Source: Spinacia oleracea (taxonomy: Eukaryota > Streptophyta > Magnoliopsida > Caryophyllales > Amaranthaceae). Taken from it: a DNA stretch of 64,000 bases. Shown one piece after another: positions 53,200 to 63,688 of this stretch. A program made the position numbers and the translations under genes. Every line of letters starts with the position of its first letter. The stretch's first letter is position 1. The notes under the pieces are model-generated. The model searched no databases and had not been told where the DNA came from. It saw only the letters and a list, made by a program, of their open reading frames with translations. The stretch spans positions 5,247,747 through 5,311,746 of the forward strand of contig NC_079488.1 in assembly GCF_020520425.1 (NCBI RefSeq), in the 5' to 3' direction.

Positions 53200-53760
53200 G
53201 TTTGCAGGATGTTTGTACTGATTTCTGTTGTTGCAGTATGCTGATGTGGTTTCTGGTTTGTTCGTTGTAGCTGCTACTTCAGTTGTTGCAGTATGCTGCT
53301 GTGGTTTCTGGTTTGTTCGTTGTAGCTGCTGCTTCAGTTGTTTTGTCTTCTGTTGTGATTCTACAGTGTGGAGTATGAGTGTGATTATTTGTTGTCTTCT
53401 GTTGTGATTCTACAGTGTGCAATATGAGTGTGATTGTTTGTTGCAGCTGCTACTTTCTGTTGCTGGATTGTTCTGCTGATTGCAGGTTATTTAAAGTGCA
53501 GCTATTGCTTCTGTTTGTCTAGCAACTGCTAGTTGTTATGGCTGCTATTGTGGAGTGACTTGTTGTGCAGTGTTCAATTCCGCTGCAGTTGGTCCTGTTG
53601 ATTCTTGTTTGTGCTACTGGCTGCTCTCTTGCATCTGCTAGTTGTGTTGTTTTGTTAGGGTTGCGGACTGTGCACCCTTTTCTGTTTTTTGTTGTTTCTT
53701 TGCTTGGATTCTGCTATTTTCTACCTTTTGGAAATCAAGTTTTCTAATTTACCAAAGTCT
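53200..53760. repeat. Low-complexity segment with tandem duplicates
   Basis: TTGTTGCAGTATGCTGATGT ... GTTCGTTGTAGCTGCTACTT occurs twice (53233 and about 53285 on). TTGTCTTCTGTTGTGATTCT ... GAGTATGAGTGTGATT occurs twice (53343-53385, 53391-53435). No coding match. Confidence 0.6.
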
Positions 53761-53779
53761 GCAAATTGCTGAGGTTTCC

Positions 53780-54120
53780 GATGGCAGGAGATATCATAAA
53801 CTGTTGTTATACAGATATAGATCAGTCAGATTAAGCAGACCATATAGCTCGACCGGTATCGATCCATTAAGTGTATTGTTGGATAAATCAAGCCTTTCCA
53901 ATGACAGAAATTGTCCAATTTCTGGTGGGATTTCACCAGAAATTGACAGTTTGAAATATACAAGCTCTGGAGGATAGTTGTGTTTGAACAAATACTAGTT
54001 GGTAAAAAACCAGAAAAAATGTTGCCTGACAAAACCAAGTCTTCTAACTGATTCATTTGGCCATAACCCTCAGGGATAATTCCAATGAGCTTGCTCATTG
54101 ACAAAACATTGTACCGTAAA
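53780..54120 (-). pseudogene. Captured LRR receptor kinase fragment (GSO1/GSO2-like)
   Basis: On the minus strand the peptides KLIGIIPEGYGQMNQLEDLV, LSGNIFSGFLPTSICSNTT and LQSLYISNCQ are followed, after a frameshift near 53955, by SGEIPPEIGQFLSLERLDLS and NNTLNGSIPVELYGLLNLTD. They are leucine-rich repeats of the plant extracellular type (LxxLxLSxNxxSGxIP). The run ICSNTT..LQ.L.IS..Q.SGEIP.E.GQ.LSL..LDLSNNTLNGSIPVELY is characteristic of the GASSHO (GSO) receptor kinases that perceive CIF peptides. No kinase or transmembrane part is present. Confidence 0.8.
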
Positions 54121-54124
54121 GATT

Positions 54125-54195
54125 GGCCTACGTGGGATTCGAACCCACATCTTTTGTGCATTTGCACAATGCTCTACCTATTGAGCTAGTAGGCT
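54125..54195 (-). tRNA. tRNA-like sequence, anticodon unclear
   Basis: The minus strand folds as GCCTAC (acceptor), D arm GCTCAATAGGTAGAGC, anticodon-arm TTGTG-CAAATG-CACAA, T arm GTGGGTTCGAATCCCAC, acceptor GTAGGC. A box and B box (GGTTCGAATCC) are good. The anticodon loop has only six bases and no U at position 33, so no amino acid can be assigned. It is probably a decayed tRNA or tRNA-derived sequence within the captured block. Confidence 0.5.
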
Positions 54196-55200
54196 AGTGT
54201 TTTTAAATAGAATCAAATGAGCAAAGGCTCTTCAACGACAACAATAGGTGTACTCCAAGAACCATCCTACAAAAGATCAGCATCAATTTTTATGATTTTG
54301 ATTTTTAATTTGGTTCCCTAGATTTGGGCTACAGGTTTTTACCTTCCACTTGAAGGGTTTTTCTTGTTTGAGGCATTGGGATTAGTTTTTAATTAGGGTT
54401 TAAGCTTTAAAGCTTCCTTGTAATCCAAGCCTTTAAAGCGTTTTCTGTACATTACATTCAAATTCAATATAGAAGTTGGAAGCTTTGTTTATTCCCTTTA
54501 TTCTGTTTCAGTCTTCTAAAAGCTGCATGTATCTCCTCTTCATAACTAATGCATGGCATCTAATTTTTTTGAACACCACTTGAAAAACCTAAGACAATAA
54601 CCAGAACATTAATCACATGCTTGACCCTAGATTCTAGATACTTGTGCTATGTGGAAGCCAATATAGTCAGATTCTAGTAATTTAGCCAAATAAACAGCCA
54701 ACATCTCAACCAGAAATAATTGTTCAGGTAACAAACAAACCATAAGATCCATACATATATACTTACCATTCCGTGTGAACCAATTCAAACTTAAATATTT
54801 GCTCATTGTTTTGCTCATAAAAGCAAATCTGCAACCAGAACCATTATCTAACAGCAAACTCAAAATAACAACTATAGGTTATCGAATTTTGATTTATAGG
54901 TTATCGATCTACTTATTAAGTACGTAGTTGGCAAAATATAAATTATAAGCACCAGAAAGAGGAAGAAATAACAACTATTCAGCAATGAACAAAATAAGGC
55001 CATTCAAACAATCAGCAAAAAGCAGCCTGGCTGGGATCAATAGCAAAATATATGATTCATGGTTAAAATGTTAGTCTCTTGTCCTTTGAACTCCAATTAA
55101 TCGAGCAAATTCCACCTCTCACCCGTGCCAAGATGTAATTCATTAGAGAAATATAAGAGCACAAAAAGTACTACTAATTACTTAAAATGAATGCAAGGAT
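54196..55200. other. Unassigned captured sequence
   Basis: Single ATGAGCAAA-type words occur at 54218 and 54797-54830. On the minus strand, an acceptor-like TTTTGTAG at about 54270 is followed by an open DGSWSTPIVVVEEPLL, and 54627-54863 has an open frame. I recognise neither protein. Confidence 0.35.
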
Positions 55201-55214
55201 AGATGCTCTTACAT

Positions 55215-55668
55215 CAATGAACCCAAAAGCGTGTTCCCTGTCCGAACTGCAAAGCAGACTGCACTCAATAAGAGCTTGCGATCATGAAGCAATGGATCCA
55301 GAATTCTTTGTTCAATGACTCCTGCTATCACTTGGTACCTATAAGAAAACAAGATGATGTTAATGGCTAGATATTATTCCACAAAATGTATTGGTGGACA
55401 ATGGGAATCCAGGTTTTCTCTAGTAACTAGACAACAGAACAGTATGATGATCAGTTTCTCGGTTAATGTAAGGTGGAGAAGTAGCTTTTCCTTGTCAGTC
55501 CACAATCAACATATATATATATATATACCTAAGATTGGCAGAAACTGATTAATATACACTGTATGTGATGCTGGTTTCCAGCATTGGAATATCTTCTACT
55601 TCATATGAGGTGGATTTATCAACAACCTTACTTACATTGATCAACATATTTGTCACTCCTGTACCTGC
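55215..55668 (-). pseudogene. Captured RETICULATA-related (DUF3411) fragment, two exons
   Basis: Minus strand: after the acceptor TTTTGCAG, exon-like GTGVTNMLINVSKVVDKS, TSYEVEDIPMLETSITYSVY (55555-55668) ends in a stop. After the acceptor TTTCTTATAG, YQVIAGVIEQRILDPLLHDR, KLLLSAVCFAVRTGNTLLGS (55215-55340). The order and wording fit the plastid-envelope RETICULATA-RELATED family (..VP.L.TS..Y..YM..S.N.RYQ..AG.IEQR.L.PLLH...L.LSA.CF..RTGNTFLGSL). The residues between SVY and YQ are missing. Recognition is from memory, so moderate. Confidence 0.55.
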
Positions 55669-55886
55669 AAAAGGATAGAGCTTCGCTTCAGTTTGTATAA
55701 AATGGTTAAATTTTATTGATCTTTTGGACAATACTGTCACTATAACTCTAGTAAGAAATATAGTAATCTGTTTTAAATGAACTCACCACAGTTTTGCACC
55801 ATTACGCTGCAAATCAAACGAAAATATGATAACACCAGAGCATAATAGGAATGCAACAACAGACCAGTAGCAAACGAACTGCAGAC

Positions 55887-55985
55887 TTGCTCATTTTTGC
55901 TCATTTGCACAAATGAGCAAAATAAATTTACTCATTTGTGTAAATGAGTAAATTTATTGCTCATTTGATCAGATGAGCAGAAAAC
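55887..55985. repeat. Short cluster of ATGAGCAAA words
   Basis: TTGCTCATTTTTGCTCATTT, GCACAAATGAGCAAA, TTACTCATTTGTGTAAATGA and TTGCTCATTTGATCAGATGA lie exactly at the border between the RETICULATA-like and phytochrome fragments, so the word family marks a joint. Confidence 0.8.
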
Positions 55986-56195
55986 CACCCCAACAATCGA
56001 CAACGCCGGATCCTCAGTCCTAGCAGGTTCCAGATCAATAACAATCCCCACATCAATCCTATGCAAAATTGCGTAAAAGCACCTTAGAATGAATCCAAAC
56101 AGGGTTCAAAAGTGTAATCTCCCTAGCCTCAAAAGTCTTCTCTAACAACAACACACTATTCGACATGAAAAGGGTTCTTACATCTATTCCAATCA
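55985..56195 (-). pseudogene. Captured phytochrome fragment (PAS-GAF region)
   Basis: Minus strand: [33 protein letters not shown], then after a short deletion and frame change [32 protein letters not shown]. This is the end of the N-terminal PAS domain running into the GAF domain of plant phytochromes (..LLNPIWIHSK...[30 protein letters not shown]). The chromophore Cys and the rest of GAF are absent. The fragment ends at the ATGAGCAAA cluster. Confidence 0.85.
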
Positions 56196-56429
56196 TTGAA
56201 ACCAGCAAAAGATTATTCCCGTGAAATCGACCTAACTCTCAAATTATAAAAATTACAGCATACAATCATAAAAAATACGAGGGAAAGAGAAATTCATTAG
56301 CATAATAAATAACAAATAATCAAAATACGCTAATTCAAATAAAAGATACCCTAATTCATAAACCTCAATCGAAAAATCAGAAATAAGAAAAACGAACTAG
56401 GACAAAAATTCAATCGAAAAACAAAAGAA

Positions 56430-56762
56430 ATAAAAATCAAATAACTAACATGGAAAATCGAAGATCAATAAAAGCAACAAGCAATAAATCTCCAAAATTG
56501 GGGGACGAAAGTGGCTCGCTGAATCGCAGGAGAGGAGAAAATAAAAATAAAAGAAATTTTACAAATTGCAGCACAGGAGACGACGCATGGATGATGGCAG
56601 CGTGGGAGATGGTGGCGGCGCGGTGGTTGCAGCAGGTGAGGAGACGGTGGCGCTGAGGATAGAGAATCACGAAGGAGAGCAAAAATGGAGGAGAGTGAAG
56701 AAATGCGAGTAACTCGCGAGGAGAGAGAGAGTTTTTTTTTCATAATTTACTAGATTTTTTTT
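56430..56762 (-). other. CT-rich leader-like segment
   Basis: On the minus strand it is rich in CTCTCTC and CACCGCGCCGCCACCATC with an open frame of 92 codons lacking similarity. It could be the leader and promoter side of the phytochrome-first chimeric transcript, but there is no proof of transcription. Confidence 0.35.
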
Positions 56763-57629
56763 GGGGCTTACTATTTACCGCCCCATATTACTCAAAACCG
56801 CCCTAATATTTTACCCATATACCCCATTTATTTACCCCCTCATTTTAGCATTTACCATTATCCTTTACCTTTTCCCTTTTTACCGCCCACCCTAAACATA
56901 ATGTGAAATACTTTTTACATGGCCGAGACTACCGGTGGAACATCAAATTCACAAGAGGACTTTTTTCGGAAAAAAATATTCAGAAACTTATGCATTTCTA
57001 GTTTGTACCATGGTACAGACTTATGAAGTTTAAGCCTGTACCATGGTACAGACTTATGAGTTTTGAGCTCCGACCATGGTATAGACTTATGTAGTTTAAG
57101 CTCGTACCATAGAAGGAGCTTAAACTTCATAAGTGTATACCATGGTCGGAGCTCAAAACTCATAAGTCTATACTATTTAATGTTTTGATTTGTTGTTGAA
57201 TTTGATGTAATTTGTTTCGGAGAAAAGATTAAGAGACTTATGCATCTTAAGCTTGTACCATGGTACAGACTTATGAATTTTAAGCTCGTACCATGGCAGG
57301 AGCTTAAAATGCATAAGTCTATGCCATGGTGTGAGCTTAAAATGCATAAGTTTCTACCATGGTGTAAACTTAAAATGCATAAGTTTGTGGAATCAAAATT
57401 AAATTAGTATTTTTTTAATTTATTGATTAATGTACTTATTGACAAATAAAATTGCTTGGTTTAAATAATTTTTTTTATGGGTGTATGGTGGTGGTTTGGA
57501 TGAAGATACTTTCTCTCTTCAAAATAGATGGGGTAATTAATTTGGGAGAAAAGTTTCATTATATAAGGATATTAAAGTAAAATAGTGGGGCGGTTTTGAG
57601 TAATGTGGGGCGGCTTTTAGCGCTCCACT
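56763..57629. mobile_element. TIR element of about 0.87 kb with CCATGG-rich interior
   Basis: The ends GGGCTTACTATTTACCGCCC, CATATTACTCAAAACCGCCC (left) and GGGCGGTTTTGAGTAATGTG, GGGCGGCTTTTAGCGCTCC (right) are inverted repeats of about 50 bases with few mismatches. T runs flank both sides, so the target duplication cannot be fixed. The interior holds at least eight CCATGG sites. Confidence 0.7.
57050..57169. other. 54-base hairpin stem, two mismatches
   Basis: Arms 57050-57103 and 57116-57169 pair at 52 of 54 positions (AGACTTATGAGTTTTGAGCT at the base, AAGCTC next to the loop) around a 12-base loop. Further copies of CATAAGT..TACCATGGTA surround it (56990-57385), partly in inverted order. 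Confidence 0.85.
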
Positions 57630-57851
57630 TTTTTTTTTCAATATTTACAATTATGCCATTATTAAACACGCTAGGTAGACGTGTATGAGCTGTTAGATCT
57701 GATCTTAGCGAACGCACGAGATTGCTTCTCATTCTTCTCATTTTAAGCCCCTTCTCATTTGAGTGCAAATCTATATATATATATATATTACAGAAAAAAT
57801 AATAGACGAAAATGTTATGTCGAGGGAGATAAAACGATAATATTTCTGAAA

Positions 57852-58534
57852 TCTATATCTATATAATATATTAAAAGGCATTGTGAAAAATGTATATGTG
57901 CCACATAGTACTCTCCCCTTTACGCCACATCATCCACGTACTCACCAAGTGTTATGCCATGTCATAGACAACCAAAACTAATGCAATGAGATTCGAACAA
58001 GACCTCATGTGTAGACGATAAGTTTCATTACCATCTTAACCAACCACCAATTGTGGTTTATTTATTCACATCTATACTAATATACTAAAAGGCGTTGTGA
58101 AAAATGTTTATGTGTCACATAGAACTTTCTTGCTTACGCCACATCATCCATTCACCAAGGTTATGTGATGTTATTGACAACCAAAAATCAATATCATGAG
58201 GTTCGAACACAAGACCTCAAGTTTGGAGAATAACTCTCATTACCATCTTAACCAACCACTAATTGTATGCACGTTAATTTATGTTACTTCTTATTTCGTA
58301 TGGACTATATTAGAATAAAAAGAACAGTTACAATATTAGGAAAGCCGTGAATTAAACAATTAAAATATTAGAAAAATTACTTTGCATGATGAAGGTAATG
58401 TAAATGTGTAGTTGATGAACTTAATGAATCTTTTCACTTTTCTGGTCTACATGTATCTTAGTCAAATATTGAGTTGAAATTGAATTTTAATTATTCAAAG
58501 TAGCAACCGGGGCATCGCCCGGGCTACACACTAG
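57852..58534 (+). mobile_element. Short Helitron
   Basis: It starts TCTATATCTATATAATATAT after A and ends GGGGCATCGCCCGGGCTACACACTAG before T, with the CGGGGCATCGCCCGG hairpin about ten bases from the CTAG end; this A|TC...CTAG|T layout is diagnostic of plant Helitrons. The 5' end is duplicated: a second TCTATACTAATATACTAAAA starts near 58072 and both are followed by GGC(A/G)TTGTGAAAAATGT. No coding capacity. Confidence 0.85.
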
Positions 58535-58895
58535 TTTTATCTTATTCCACGATTTCATGTATTTAACTTTCTTCTCCTTTCTCCTCTTGCTTCATTTTCT
58601 TTCATAAATTAACATAATTTTTTCTCCCATTAATTCATAAAATTGAAAAAAATTCAATGGCAATAAAGAGAGGAAGGTGAAGGAGTTAAAGAAAATCGTG
58701 GAGGGAGTGTAAAAACTTGTAAGAAGATTGAATTACTGGGCTCCACATAACGTTATCATCTATTTTTCCATTGTCATGTGGTAAAAAACAAGTTAAATTT
58801 TTTTTTAGGTGTAAAGTACAATTTTTTTTTTTAGGTAGTAAAAAATAATTTTTCGATTTTTGTAGGTGGTAAAAAATAATTTATCCTTATAATTA

Positions 58896-61800
58896 TTCAT
58901 TTAGTTTCCTAAAACATACTTGGAAGTTGGAATTAAAGATGGCAACGAGTCTGATTACGAACTTCATTTCTAATGCATAATCGGATTTTTTGAAATCGAA
59001 TTAAATTTTGATTTTATCTTTCGGGTTTAGTCGGTTATCTTGCCTCATATTGGGTCAGATTGCATACTACTTGATTTTATCAATCCATTCCCAAAGGGGA
59101 GTCGTGCACATTTACACACCTAAGCTCGTCACTTTTTCGAATTTTGATTTGAAGGTTCCTACAACTTTGATTTCGGATTTTCAATCAAGTTAATATGTCA
59201 ACATGGAAACCATTTTGAATGACTCTGAACATGGGCAAAGAAAGACAAAGGGGGTTCGCCGGTTCAGGGATGAGTGATATATTTTTCTTTTCTTTGGACA
59301 TGTCTTTTCTAAGCACATAGAGTCGCTTACCATCCTAACCATGCAACTACGTTTAGGACGAGTTGGCACATTTAAATCACATAAACTACAAATTTTGATG
59401 ACCAATTTGAATTAAGCACTGTGTTACAAGGGATCCTAAAGCCAATTGTCCAAGAATAGCTTATTAGTCGTGATGACACTTAATATAGTAGGTCTTTGAT
59501 TAACATAGAAAAAGGTGATGGCAATGCAACAATATATACACAAACAAATAAGCCAATAAAGGTGTGCAAAGTAAAGGTGCGGAAAATAAATTACTACAAC
59601 ATTATAAATGAATGATTAAAACGAATAACAAATAACAAAAATGAATAAATAGGAAATAAAATAAAGAAAAGGTTAAAGGCTCATGATTTCAAAGAATGAA
59701 AATGTTCAAGTATGACATTTCAATCCTTGCTTTGCTCGAAAATTACCTAAATTGCTTGGGTCTTGAACGATTTCTTGCTTGAGCTCCAATATTACTTCCA
59801 ATTGGATTTTCAGTGAGACTTGTGAGTGGACAATTTAGTGTTTTTGTACATAATTGTCACTAACTTAAGAGAGACTTTGACATAGTTTTTGGACTCAGAG
59901 ATTCAATTATTGTTTGTGTTCCTGTAATGTGCAAAATGAATGGTGTTGATAGGGAAAACCATAATGCAAGAATAGCTTGTGCGGTTGGCGCAGTGGATTG
60001 CTTTGGTTGCCAAAACTCGGTGCAAAGTGCCAAAACTTTGACTGGCCATAAACCTTGTACTCCCGAGTAGGAAGGCTGCAACACACACCTTGTTTATTAT
60101 AATATTTATGTCTTTATATATAAAATTGTGGTGTACATATCTATTTTATCTTTGTACATGTCATATGCCAATTAGTAATGATATTGTTCTTCCCAGTAAA
60201 AAAAACACTTGGTAAGACACTACTCCAAATAATCACAATTTAACAGTAACTAATTTTGGGGTAAGAATGAAGGCAAGTCAAATTTGAGAACACTTACAAA
60301 GGTTTGATGTTAGCACTATCATATGAAGTTGAAGGGATCTAACATGAGAAACGAATAGTTCATTAGGATACCAATAACATGCACCAATTAATCGTGTTCC
60401 AATTAATGCAGTCGGATTTTGCACGAAACAAATTCATGGCATACGTGTAATGCTCTTCATGATGAAATGTTTCAATTTCGGAGCATCTATCATAATCTTA
60501 TCACTTATGGGATGGTCATGGAACCGATATATACCTTGTTATATGCCCTGAAAAAACAAGGGAAAACGCTTGATTTCGAGTCATGTGACCCAACACATGT
60601 GTGTCAATGCCGTAAAACTTTGGTCAAAAGGCATAATATATTATTATATTAATATGGTCCATATACCATCTTACAACTAACATAACTATAATTTCTTACA
60701 ATATATTTATATTTATAATATTCTAGTATAAGGTAGTTTCTGAAAATTTAATCAGGTCTAGTGTGGACATAAATTGTAGTCTTGGACCTGATTTTTTGGA
60801 CTATTATGTTTGGCCCGAAATAGTGAGTTTTTAACTGGGCCATAGATTGTGCAAAAGCCCACTCGACTGGCCCATGATCAAGTCTACTATTATTAGTTAC
60901 CACTAAGGAACCTCACTAATCTTTGGCGGGCCACAAATAAAACTTATGAAAAGAAATAATAATCAATTTATTTGTTTTTGTTGATAATTATGAATAATTT
61001 TAGAAAATAAAGAAAGTGCCAGCGTTACTAATTTTGTTGTTATTATGAATATATCATGGTGAGGTAATAATTATCTTTTTGGAATTTTGGAGGCCCGCCC
61101 ATGAAAATGCGCAGAGACGCACTAACTCCCACATGACACAACAACAATAGCATGCACACTTCAATTACGGGGCAACAAAGAAAACTAAAGAATAATGAAG
61201 CAAAAGCCAAATAAATTGTCATCAAATCATCATAACTTAAGGGGAAAAAGGGGATGATTATGTAGTAGTGCCGATAATATATCCGGGTGTAATTTTTCAT
61301 CGTCCCCACTTGTATATTGTGTGAACATTGTTTTTACGTGTTTTGCACTCGATTGTGTAACTGAAATTCCGGGGTAGTGTAGAGCTATGAAACAATTACT
61401 TGAATCGAGTATGATTTTTGAGTCATATTCTGATCGGGTCGTGTCAGGTCACTTTATCACTTGGGTTTATGTCAGGTTCGGTCGGTAACTTGGGTTGGTT
61501 TTCTGTCATGTCGGATTGTTCCTCGATTTCAGGTACAGGTCGGGTCCGAGTTGAGTCATATGCGGGTTGAGTTCAATTTCGGGTCTTATTGAGTCGGGAT
61601 TAAGCTGATGTCATAGCAGGTGGATCAGGTAAGTATGGGGTCAATTAAAATTCAGCTCAGGTTCACTCCTGAACATAGGGTCCAAAATCGATTGTCGATC
61701 GATTTTATCGGGTTACATATTTCTTGTTTTAACAATATTTCGAGTCCCGGTCGATTCAGATAGGACTCTCGGACCGGGTCCGTTTTTAAAAGTTCTAGAA

Positions 61801-62187
61801 TAGGGAGTGTGGGTGTGAGATGAAATTTAGAAGGCACTACCAACAATATGACTATCTATCATCTATCATCTATCATCTATCATCTATCCCATCAAAGTGT
61901 GTGAACCCAACATAGTTAGTACTAGTGTTTGACTGTTTGTTAGTTGGGTTTTCAATTTTAAGCACTTAGCAAGTTACCCAAGTCAGTAGTGGTACTCAAT
62001 TTCATTCGATCACCATTCACCAACAAACTTGTTCATGTCTTTTTCTTCTCCCTTTTAACAAATAACAAATAACAACAAACACCCATATATCTCAAAGATC
62101 TTGTACTTACTACACCATTAAAGAAGAAGAAGAAGAAGAAGAAGAAGAAGATTGATGAGAAATTATTGCTAATTATTTTGATTAAGA
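58896..62187. other. Intergenic sequence upstream of the kinase gene
   Basis: 3.3 kb without a recognisable gene. Short frames (59190-59405, 60419-60652, 61043-61309) show no similarity. 61400-61640 is built of GGGT(T/C)CGG(G)TC-like words, and 61851-61889 is an (ATCT)n-type microsatellite. Confidence 0.4.
62100..62187 (+). promoter_or_regulatory. Probable 5' leader of the kinase gene with (GAA)n
   Basis: A GAA repeat of ten units (62123-62152) lies 36 bases before the start codon; such GA-rich tracts are common in plant 5' leaders. Confidence 0.45.
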
Positions 62188-63688
62188 ATGGGTAACTGCT
62201 ATTGTAGAAGGGGCCATGATTCTATCTACACCGTTTCCTCAGATCCTAAAACAGGTTTCTTCTCTTTCTCTGTAATTATATGATTTTTTCTTTTCTTCCT
62301 TGCAAATAAAAATAAAAATGATCTAGACTTCAGGTTGTATTATAGAATCATCAAAACTTATACTATATGATGATGCTTATGCCTAGACTATGTTATGTTC
62401 AATTTATTTTCACTTATTTCGGAAAATATGCATTCAGATAAGATAATTCATGAAAATTAAAGGTTAGCCAAATACAATTTAAAACAAAAAAATGTTTTCA
62501 AAAGTTCTAATGAATTCAGAGAAAATAAACGAAAATCAGGTGAATAGAACGTAACCTTAGTCACCCTATATCGTACGGAGTATAACAGTCACCCCTTTGC
62601 GAAGTTAAAATTTTTCAGGTGATTTGGAGTGACTTTAGTAGTGATTCTAGACAGAGTATAGTATACACCGACGCTTAGGCTCCGTTAGGTTTGGCAAAAA
62701 ATGTTTTCAGTGATAAATGATTTTTCACGAAAAAACACAATTTCAAACTAATTTTACTTTGTTTGATTCTTTACAAGAAATTTAATAGAAAAAGAAAAAT
62801 TGGAGAAGATGAGAGAAGATTGATGGGAAGAAATAGGAGGTTTGTGAGGAAATGGGGGAAAAGTGATTCCCCTCATTTCAAGTGGAAAATATTTTTCCAC
62901 ATTTGAGGGAGTTTTCATCCTTGACTAAAACAAACACGTAAAATATTAGCAGAAATAGATATTTTAATGTAAAATAACCGAAAAGGGAAAAAATCATTTT
63001 TCATAAAAACGTTTTATAACCAAATGGAACCATAGTCACCCTAAATTACATAACACTGAGCTTAACGACGACTTTTATACGAGATGAGGTGATTATGCGG
63101 CTAGACCGCTAGACCCCGTTGTTTACCCTACTCGTCAACATGTTATATGCAAGAGTCACTTGGTTAGAGGTAACTAAGGTAACATCAGTTTTAACGGAGG
63201 AGAACAATATCATTCATAATCATACGATATTTGTAAAGATAAAATAGGATCAGTAAACCACAAGTTCAAAGAGACATAAATTCTTACAATAAAAACAATT
63301 ACTATTCTACATCCTAAAGCCACAACTCGTACTCCAACTTCTAACTTGACGTAAGCAATGAATTTTCGATGTTTTTGCATCTTTTTCAGAATCCGTAGAG
63401 CAGAAGGACACCACGAAAGAAGTGAGTAAGTTGCCTTCTAACGCTAAGGAAGTGGAGGATCTACGCGGACGCGATTCAGTAACGAATCCACTCCTTGTTT
63501 TAACTTTCCAAGAACTCAAAGTTGTAACTGAGAATTTTAGGGCAGATCATTTGTTAGGCGGAGGAGGTTTTGGAAGTGTTTTTAAAGGTTTCATTTCTGA
63601 AGATTTAAGAAAAGGTATTCAACCACTTCAAGTGGCTGTTAAGGTTCATGATGGGGACAATAGTTATCAAGGTCACAGAGAATGGCTG
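62188..63688 (+). CDS. Receptor-like cytoplasmic kinase VII (PBL type), 5' part
   Basis: Exon 1 (62188-62254) encodes MGNCYCRRGHDSIYTVSSDP; exon 2 (63390-63688) joins in phase (G|AA) and ends in phase at a CTG|GTAAGT donor, giving 122 residues. Gly2 (N-myristoylation) and Cys4/Cys6 (palmitoylation) would anchor it to the plasma membrane, as is usual for this family. A linker (LPSNAKEVEDLRGRDSVTNP) is followed by LTFQELKVVTENF, the Gly-rich loop LLGGGGFGSVFKGF and the ATP-binding Lys in VAVKV. Residues VHDGDNSYQGHREWL are shared with PBL kinases that act below immune and developmental receptors. Intron 1 is 1135 bases. Later exons lie past the right edge, so the catalytic loop is not seen. No defect is visible. 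Confidence 0.9.

Larger units (their letters stand above)
44491..57772. mobile_element. 13.3 kb gene-fragment-carrying element with inverted ends set in (TA)n; superfamily unknown
   Basis: The left end (from 44491) reads GGTCCCCCTCCAATGAGAAG then GTCCTTATAATGAGAAGGAT and GAGAAGAGATCTC. The right end, read inward from 57772, gives AGATTTGCACTCAAATGAGA then AGGGGCTTAAAATGAGAAGA and ATGAGAAGCAATCTC. These imperfect inverted ends are embedded in TA repeats on both sides, like elements that target (TA)n. Inside are two arrays of ATGAGCAAA words and, all on the minus strand, exon fragments of four host genes. A CACTA element and a small TIR element inserted later. No transposase or helicase is recognisable, so the superfamily (Pack-MULE-like, Helitron-like or other) is open. 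Confidence 0.6.

Noticed and set aside
56437..56743. Overlapping frames of 68-92 residues on both strands near 56.5 kb
   Set aside because: Low-complexity GA/CT-rich sequence; frames on both strands without domains.
60419..60652. A 77-residue frame as a small gene
   Set aside because: No similarity recognised, no splice or promoter context, and length expected by chance.
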